Below the pieces are notes generated by a model, which worked only from the letters and a program-made list of their open reading frames with translations, made no database searches and had not been told where the DNA came from. From JBNKFQ01 sp050289385 (GTDB lineage: Bacteria > Pseudomonadota > Gammaproteobacteria > Pseudomonadales > Porticoccaceae), in assembly GCA_050289385.1 (NCBI GenBank), contig JBNKFQ010000150.1:1-7621 (forward strand): a stretch of DNA of 7,621 nt. The letters are read 5' to 3'. Below, in pieces: positions 1-4,064 of this stretch (position 1 is the first letter of the stretch; each line of letters opens with the position of its first letter). The translations under genes were made by a program, and so were the position numbers.

Positions 1-12
1 AAAGTGACTCGC

Positions 13-45
13 CCCCGGAGCGGGGAGCCAGACCCGCCGCAGGCG
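13..45. repeat. Two G+C-rich short hairpins beyond the 3' end of sfsA
   Basis: Two perfect small inverted repeats stand close together: CCCCG/CGGGG (13-17 with 21-25, loop GAG) and CCGCC/GGCGG (33-37 with 41-45, loop GCA). A third, with one G-U pair when read on the minus strand, lies at 63-77 (GGGGCG with CACCCC on the plus strand). They follow sfsA in its direction of transcription, but no T-run follows them on that strand. The T-runs lie before the hairpins, so this is not a canonical intrinsic terminator. It may still hinder transcription or protect the 3' end of the mRNA. The left window edge hides whatever comes next. Confidence 0.4.
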
Positions 46-91
46 GCACACCCAACCACAGGGGCGAAACACCCCACCCCCCCAAAAAAAA

Positions 92-796
92 TCAACAAAA
101 AAAAACCACCCTCTCAACAAGCACAATCTCATCAACCGACAAAACAGCCTTGTAAGCCAACACCTCCACCCCGGCAGCCACAGCCTCGCGCAAGGTTTTA
201 CCGTATTCGAAATCAATATCATCAGCGGGCATTACCCGATTGATACCGGAATGCTGCACACAAAAAAACAGTACGGCGCGATCCCCCCCGGCAGCGACAT
301 TCATCAGTTCCCGCAGATGTTTGGTTCCTCGAGCAGTTACTGCGTCCGGAAATAAACCAAGGCCATCGCCCATACCGAGAGTGACATTTTTTACCTCAAC
401 AAAACAACGTTGCGACGAATTTTCCAGCAATAAATCAATACGGCTATTCTCCTCACCGTATTTCACTTCACCGCGAATATCGTCATAGCCTTGCAATTCT
501 GACACCACACCATTTTCGATAGCTTCGCGCACCAGTGCATTGGCGCGAGCTGTATTAACCCCCGCCAACGAAGCACCAGGCGTCGTAGCAATTTCCCAGG
601 TACAGGGATATTTACGTTTGGGATTATCAGATCGAGAAAACCAGCACGGCCCATGCTCCACAACACAATTTTTCATGGATCCGGTATTGGGGCAATGGAT
701 CGTTATCTCTTTGCCGTCTGGCAACTGCACATCTGCCAGAAATCGTTTATATCTTTTTAATAAAATTCCCTGTTCCAGAGGTTGATCAAACTTCAC
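92..796 (-). CDS. sfsA: SfsA family DNA-binding/nuclease-like protein
   Basis: The 234-residue product has the same length as E. coli SfsA, named for sugar fermentation stimulation because overexpression restored maltose use; its exact biochemical role is unsettled. Visible family marks are the CPNTGSM block at 35-41, the RIDLLL strand at 119-124 and FVEVKNVTL at 132-140. D121 with E134 and K136 gives the D...ExK pattern of PD-(D/E)XK nucleases, in line with the reported OB-like N-terminal part and nuclease-like C-terminal part of the family. The start is a GTG whose first bases overlap the TGA of the upstream aminotransferase gene (GTGA, four bases), so translational coupling is likely. A G-rich stretch, GGGGGGAG, lies about ten bases upstream as the ribosome site. 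The last codons run into a T9 tract on the coding strand, giving a Val-Val-Phe-Phe-Cys end; this tail could vary between strains. The family call is safe, the cellular role is not. Confidence 0.95.
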   Translation of the reverse strand: MKFDQPLEQGILLKRYKRFLADVQLPDGKEITIHCPNTGSMKNCVVEHGPCWFSRSDNPKRKYPCTWEIATTPGASLAGVNTARANALVREAIENGVVSELQGYDDIRGEVKYGEENSRIDLLLENSSQRCFVEVKNVTLGMGDGLGLFPDAVTARGTKHLRELMNVAAGGDRAVLFFCVQHSGINRVMPADDIDFEYGKTLREAVAAGVEVLAYKAVLSVDEIVLVERVVFFC

Positions 797-1956
797 AAAT
801 TTTTCACTCCCCCCTGCAATCTCTCCAGCGCCTGCTCCAGGCGCGGCATTGATTCTGTGTAAGTAAAGCGTACAAATTCATTCGCATGATAGTCACCAAA
901 ATCGGTGCCCGGTGTAAATGCCACTCCCTGCTCTTTCAGCATACGCCAGCAAAATGACTCACTATCGTCTGTAAAATTTTGCACACCGGCGTACACATAA
1001 AACGCCCCGGTGGGAACATGGTCTACGTGAAACCCGATATCTCGCAGCCCGGCCACCAGAAAGTCACGTCGCCGATGAAACTCTTCCCGGCGTTCCTCCA
1101 GGATTTCACGAGTTGCCGGACCAAGGGCCGCAAGGGCCGCGTACTGGGAAATACTCGGGCAGGAAATATAAAAGTTCTGTGCCAGAGTATTAATTCGATC
1201 CAGAGCCTCCTCTGGCACCACGGCCCAGCCCAAACGCCAACCGGTCATACCAAAGTATTTGGAAAAACTGTTAATCACAAAAGCGTCATCGGCGAGCTCC
1301 ATAACCGAAGCGACATCGGCATCACCATAGGTCAGGCCGTGGTATATTTCATCCACTACCAGCGCAGCTCTTTTTTCCGTGGTCAACTTGTGCAGCTCAA
1401 GCAAGTTCTGTCGCGTAATAATTTCACCCGTGGGGTTATTTGGCGAGGCAACCATCACACCCGACGTATTCGCTTGCCAGTATTTTGCCGCCAGTTCAGC
1501 GGTCAACTGAAAATTATCTGCAGACTCTACCGGCACCATCTGCGGCTCGGCATCAATGCGGCGCACAAAGTTCGGGTTGCACGGATAGCCCGGATCGGAC
1601 AACAACAAACCGTCGCCAGGATTCAGCAACAGCTCACAAACCATACCCAGGGCAGCGCTACTGCCAGTAGTTACCACAACTCTTTTGGGGTCAAGCACAA
1701 CACCGTAACGCTGCCGGTACAGGTTAGCGATCGCTTCCCTGAGTTCAGGAATGCCGCAAGCCGTCGTGTATTGTGTTCGTCCCTGAGACAAGGCCTGGCG
1801 CGCTGCCTCTGTTACTGGCTCTGGCGCGGGAAAGGCCGGTTCACCCACTTCCATTCGAATAACATCCACCCCCTGCGCCTGCATCTGCATGGCGGCAGAC
1901 AGAATATCCATTGCCTTGAACGACGTAATAGAATCGGTACGGTGGGCAAATTTCAA
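793..1956 (-). CDS. PLP-dependent class I/II aminotransferase
   Basis: This is a 387-residue fold-type I aminotransferase of the aspartate aminotransferase superfamily, cytoplasmic, moving an amino group between an amino acid and a 2-oxo acid with pyridoxal phosphate. Recognisable marks are GEP at 38-40, GSSAAL at 98-103 (cofactor phosphate), SPNNPTG at 171-177, DEIYHG at 202-207 (D202 and Y205 contact the pyridine ring), the Schiff-base lysine K233 in SFSKYFGMTGWRLG, R241, and R363 in FVRFTY, which should bind the substrate carboxylate. The donor amino acid cannot be named from sequence. The start is taken as TTG at 1956 because GGGAGA sits six bases before it. Another TTG at 1977 would add seven residues and lies upstream of that ribosome site, so it is less likely. 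No ATG is suitably placed; the first internal ATG codon would remove 15 residues. The gene is first in an operon with sfsA, overlapping it by GTGA, and is divergent from dksA. In Pseudomonas an aminotransferase of this kind also neighbours dksA, as far as I recall. Confidence 0.93.
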   Translation of the reverse strand: MKFAHRTDSITSFKAMDILSAAMQMQAQGVDVIRMEVGEPAFPAPEPVTEAARQALSQGRTQYTTACGIPELREAIANLYRQRYGVVLDPKRVVVTTGSSAALGMVCELLLNPGDGLLLSDPGYPCNPNFVRRIDAEPQMVPVESADNFQLTAELAAKYWQANTSGVMVASPNNPTGEIITRQNLLELHKLTTEKRAALVVDEIYHGLTYGDADVASVMELADDAFVINSFSKYFGMTGWRLGWAVVPEEALDRINTLAQNFYISCPSISQYAALAALGPATREILEERREEFHRRRDFLVAGLRDIGFHVDHVPTGAFYVYAGVQNFTDDSESFCWRMLKEQGVAFTPGTDFGDYHANEFVRFTYTESMPRLEQALERLQGGVKNL

Positions 1957-1980
1957 TATTTTTCTCCCGAATATCAATAA

Positions 1981-2001
1981 ATTGCCTGCACACCAGGCAA
2001 T
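1981..2001. repeat. Perfect 8-bp inverted repeat in the aminotransferase leader
   Basis: ATTGCCTG at 1981-1988 and CAGGCAAT at 1994-2001 are exact reverse complements separated by CACAC. The element lies 25 bases before the chosen TTG start of the aminotransferase and 13 bases before its ribosome site. It could be an operator for a dimeric regulator or a small hairpin near the 5' end of the transcript. No T-run follows on either strand, so it is not a terminator. The symmetry is directly visible; its function is inferred. Confidence 0.5.
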
Positions 2002-2043
2002 GGAGTTAAATCCTCATGGGAGGACGGCAAAAAGTGTCAAGAG

Positions 2044-2073
2044 CATATACATCGGATCGACAGTCTACGCCAA
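2044..2073 (-). promoter_or_regulatory. Candidate sigma70 promoter for aminotransferase-sfsA
   Basis: Read on the minus strand, TTGGCG (2073-2068) and TATATG (2049-2044) are separated by 18 bases, each matching four of six consensus positions. A competing arrangement uses the perfect -35 hexamer TTGACA at 2040-2035, but no good -10 box lies 16-18 bases after it. The real start site may use either, and transcription would begin roughly 60-85 bases before the aminotransferase start codon. The evidence is consensus matching by eye only. Confidence 0.3.
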
Positions 2074-2187
2074 AAGGGACCAAAACCTGTAATACCATAC
2101 GCGTTTGGCGACTTCCGCAATCCGGGGGTGTCACTGACTTTGCTAGCGGCCTGTGGGTGGGCTTCAGCAAATAGCTGATATTGGCGC

Positions 2188-2216
2188 TTGCAAAATTTGC
2201 CCAGCCAATTTATAAA
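2188..2216 (+). promoter_or_regulatory. Sigma70-type promoter of dksA
   Basis: TTGCAA (2188-2193) and TATAAA (2211-2216) are spaced by exactly 17 bases, each hexamer matching five of six consensus positions. Transcription should start near 2222-2224, leaving a leader of about 25 bases before the ATG of dksA at 2248. This also decides the start of dksA: the in-frame TTG at 2188 lies within the promoter itself and would not be on the transcript. The -35 hexamer is part of a small symmetric stretch (GCAAA-A-TTTGC, 2190-2200), which might matter for regulation. Confidence 0.7.
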
Positions 2217-2247
2217 CGGCTGTTTTAAATTCCACGGTAACAAGTAC

Positions 2248-2697
2248 ATGCCCAAAAATACATCTGCTGCTACTTCTCCCCTCTCCTTGCACGGCTTTGA
2301 GCCCTACAAGGAGAAGAAAGGCGAAGAATACATGAATGAAATCCAGCGGGAACACTTCAAGAAGCTGCTGCGCGCCTGGAAGCAGGAACTGATGGAAGAG
2401 GTAGACCGCACTGTATCTCACATGAAAGACGAAGCGGCCAACTTTCCGGACCCCGCAGATCGCGCCACTCAGGAAGAAGAGTTCAGCCTGGAACTGCGCA
2501 CTCGTGATCGTGAACGCAAACTGATCAAAAAGATTGACAGCACTATCGAGCGAATTGATGCCGACGACTACGGGTTTTGTGACCAGTGCGGCGTCGAGAT
2601 TGGCATTCGCCGTCTGGAAGCCCGCCCTACCGCTAATATGTGTGTCGACTGTAAAACACTTGACGAAATCAAGGAACGCCAGATTACTGGCGGCTGA
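2248..2697 (+). CDS. dksA: RNA polymerase-binding transcription factor DksA
   Basis: The 149-residue protein matches E. coli DksA (151 residues) over almost its whole length. DksA inserts its coiled coil into the RNA polymerase secondary channel and works with ppGpp to repress rRNA promoters and activate amino-acid biosynthesis promoters in the stringent response. The sequence shows the EPY...GEEYMNE N-terminal block (18-31), the coiled-coil arms on both sides of the tip DEAANFPDPADRA (61-73) with D68, D71 and A73 equivalent to E. coli D71, D74 and A76, the QEEEFSLELR helix (75-84), and a four-cysteine zinc finger at C111, C114, C132 and C135 followed by a short C-terminal helix. All key residues are present, so this is the canonical zinc-binding form. 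The ATG at 2248 gives the family N-terminus and fits the promoter just upstream, although its ribosome site is weak. The ATG at 2332, preceded by AAGGAGAAG, lies inside conserved sequence and is not preferred. Confidence 0.97.
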   Translation: MPKNTSAATSPLSLHGFEPYKEKKGEEYMNEIQREHFKKLLRAWKQELMEEVDRTVSHMKDEAANFPDPADRATQEEEFSLELRTRDRERKLIKKIDSTIERIDADDYGFCDQCGVEIGIRRLEARPTANMCVDCKTLDEIKERQITGG

Positions 2698-2703
2698 CTG
2701 CCC

Positions 2704-2728
2704 TTGCGGAGCAGACCCTGCTCCGCAA
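2704..2728 (+). terminator. Strong hairpin after dksA, possible attenuator before gluQ
   Basis: TTGCGGAGCAG (2704-2714) and CTGCTCCGCAA (2718-2728) form a perfect 11-bp stem with a three-base ACC loop, beginning six bases after the dksA stop codon. Its strength and position suggest the 3' end of the dksA message. No T-run follows (the next bases are CCGCTTCCC), so it is not a standard intrinsic terminator and may instead stabilise the mRNA end or cause partial termination. I recall that in Shigella gluQ-rs expression is linked to dksA through a terminator in the same place, which makes this position noteworthy. Confidence 0.55.
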
Positions 2729-2734
2729 CCGCTT

Positions 2735-2753
2735 CCCGGTTAATCGTACCGGG
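2735..2753 (+). promoter_or_regulatory. Second hairpin overlapping the gluQ ribosome-binding region
   Basis: CCCGGT (2735-2740) and ACCGGG (2748-2753) pair perfectly around a seven-base loop. The 3' arm ends 11 bases before the gluQ ATG and contains the only G-rich stretch that could act as a Shine-Dalgarno sequence. If folded, the stem would hide this site and lower gluQ translation. The pairing is seen; the regulatory effect is inference. Confidence 0.4.
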
Positions 2754-2764
2754 CATATCACCGT

Positions 2765-3661
2765 ATGCACCAGCAACCACCCTCTTCAGGCAAGTACATT
2801 GGCCGCTTTGCGCCATCACCCACTGGCCCCCTGCATTTTGGCTCACTGGTGGCGGCGCTGGCCAGCTATCTGGACGCACGCAAACACAATGGCCGCTGGT
2901 TGGTGCGCATGGACGATATCGACCCCCCCAGAGAAGAAGTCGGCGCAGCTGACACCATTTTGAGGCAATTATCTGACCACGGCCTGCATTGGGATGGTAC
3001 CGTGCTCTATCAAAGCCAGCGCAGCCATGCCTATCAGGATGAATTGCAACGACTCCAAAAAGCAGGGCTCGCCTATCCCTGCGACTGCAGTCGTCAACAG
3101 GTTCGTGCCATGGGCTCTGTATACAATGGTCACTGCAGGGGCCGCGAGATGCCACCAGCGCAGGATTATGCGATTCGGGTAGTTACCGGTGATCGCTCGA
3201 CAATTCGCATCAACGACCTGTTTCAGGGCATGCAGGAATGGGACCTGGCCTCCACTACAGGAGACTTCATTATCCAGCGCCGCGATCGACTGTTTGCCTA
3301 CCAGCTGGCATGCGCCCTTGACGATATCCACCAGGGCATTACATACATCATACGCGGCAGTGACCTGCTGGATTCAACACCGCGCCAAATCTGGTTAATG
3401 CAGCTATCAGGTGCCACCCCCCCAATTTACGGTCATATTCCTGTGGTCACTGACACCACCGGACAAAAGCTGAGCAAACAGAATCTGGCACCTGCAATTG
3501 ACACCACTCAGGCACTGGCCAATCTCCAACTGGCACTTGCCTGGCTAAAGCACCCTGTCCCACCAGAAGTAGCCGCAGAAGGTATCGACAAACTGTTGGT
3601 CTGGGCAATCAATTGCTGGGATCGTAAACGTATTCCGTCTGTTCACGGCCTGCGGGCCTGA
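2765..3661 (+). CDS. gluQ: Glutamyl-queuosine tRNA(Asp) synthetase GluQRS
   Basis: The 298-residue protein is a paralogue of the glutamyl-tRNA synthetase catalytic core without the anticodon-binding domain. The family activates glutamate with ATP and attaches it to queuosine at position 34 of tRNA-Asp. Visible marks are the N-terminal GRFAPSPTGPLHFGSL block (13-28) with the HIGH-like HFGS (24-27), the RMDDIDPPRE segment (48-57), a zinc site made by C106, C108, probably Y120, and C124 (the Cys-Cys-Tyr-Cys set of the E. coli enzyme), the RGSDLL motif (197-202), and the KMSKS-like KLSKQ (235-239). The length fits the short GluQRS family and excludes full GltX. ATG 2765 is the first possible start, since an in-frame stop lies at 2741-2743. 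The gene follows dksA by 67 bases across two hairpins and has no evident promoter of its own, so it probably depends at least partly on dksA transcription. It was formerly called yadB. Confidence 0.96.
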   Translation: MHQQPPSSGKYIGRFAPSPTGPLHFGSLVAALASYLDARKHNGRWLVRMDDIDPPREEVGAADTILRQLSDHGLHWDGTVLYQSQRSHAYQDELQRLQKAGLAYPCDCSRQQVRAMGSVYNGHCRGREMPPAQDYAIRVVTGDRSTIRINDLFQGMQEWDLASTTGDFIIQRRDRLFAYQLACALDDIHQGITYIIRGSDLLDSTPRQIWLMQLSGATPPIYGHIPVVTDTTGQKLSKQNLAPAIDTTQALANLQLALAWLKHPVPPEVAAEGIDKLLVWAINCWDRKRIPSVHGLRA

Positions 3662-3799
3662 CCGGCGTTTATGGGCGACCCTCGTCTAAAACAATTGAAG
3701 GGGAATCAGACAGACTTCTCACCTCCGCAACGTCGGCTTTCGTTACCTCCAACCTGCAGATGTCAAAACCATGATGGGTCAATATTCAAGAAACCGGAC

Positions 3800-3808
3800 T
3801 GGCATGCC
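3800..3808. repeat. TGGCATGCC motif upstream of the small membrane gene
   Basis: The 8-base palindrome GGCATGCC, preceded by T, lies 62 bases before the ATG at 3871. The same nine bases occur at 6986-6994, upstream of cbrB. I noticed no third copy in the window. It might be a shared regulator site or chance. The rest of the 209-base gap 3662-3870 holds no convincing gene, promoter or terminator that I can identify. Confidence 0.25.
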
Positions 3809-3870
3809 CGGCAGCAGAATTTTGCCCGAGCAGGTATCATTACGGCAACCCAACTGAGAACCACAACACC

Positions 3871-4053
3871 ATGCTGAATTATCGTATTGTCGCACTGCTG
3901 GTGCTCTTGGCCTGTATAGTGTCACCACTAACCTACTACTGGATTACAGACCCGGGCGGCAGTTGGCTGCGTCCCTATGGTGTGTGGTTGTTGTTGATTA
4001 TTGCCGCCTGCCTGATTCAGCGTCGCCAGAAAAAATTTGTGTCGGACGAGTAA
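3871..4053 (+). CDS. Small two-helix membrane protein upstream of cbrA (cbrX position)
   Basis: The 60-residue protein has two clear hydrophobic segments at about residues 5-24 and 36-50, a short polar turn between them (TDPGGSWLRPYG, 27-38), and a basic, charged tail (QRRQKKFVSDE). By the positive-inside rule both ends should face the cytoplasm. No enzymatic motif is visible and no function can be assigned. It lies 11 bases before the cbrA ATG in the same direction, so the two are probably co-transcribed and perhaps translationally coupled. In Pseudomonas a small gene named cbrX occupies this place, as I recall. Position and type of protein agree, but I cannot confirm homology, so no symbol is given. 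The ribosome site is weak (GAGAA about a dozen bases upstream), and an in-frame stop at 3772-3774 with no ATG after it supports this start. Confidence 0.75.
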   Translation: MLNYRIVALLVLLACIVSPLTYYWITDPGGSWLRPYGVWLLLIIAACLIQRRQKKFVSDE

Positions 4054-4064
4054 GACAAACCACT

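Noticed and set aside
4..243. Plus-strand open frame at the left edge
   Set aside because: It is a proline- and glutamine-rich reading through G+C-rich hairpins and homopolymer runs and into antisense sfsA; no coding support.
979..1980. Open plus-strand frame of 333 codons opposite the aminotransferase
   Set aside because: It lies fully antisense to a gene with all PLP-enzyme motifs, its product is rich in His, Arg and Gln without any family motif, and no ribosome site supports it.
2188..2250. Longer dksA starting at TTG 2188
   Set aside because: The TTG lies in the -35 box of the dksA promoter, and the added 20 residues are not part of DksA.
2332..2334. Shorter dksA starting at the ATG after AAGGAGAAG
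   Set aside because: It would remove the conserved EPY...GEEY block seen in DksA proteins; the purine-rich stretch is explained by Lys and Glu codons.
2568..3155. Minus-strand open frame of 195 codons across the dksA end and gluQ
   Set aside because: It crosses two well-supported genes and a hairpin spacer on the other strand; its product shows no recognisable domain.
3800..3816. Sigma54-type promoter upstream of the small membrane gene
   Set aside because: TGGCATG fits the -24 element, but the GC of the -12 element is one base out of register and TTGC is absent.
3671..3877. Plus-strand frame of 68 codons in the gluQ-cbrX gap
   Set aside because: Its low-complexity, polar product has no motif, no good ribosome site precedes it, and it overlaps the start of the small membrane gene by seven bases. 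Conservation in relatives would be needed to accept it.
3963..4064. Longer cbrA starting at TTG 3963
   Set aside because: It would overlap most of the second half of the small upstream gene and add 34 residues before the natural first membrane helix.
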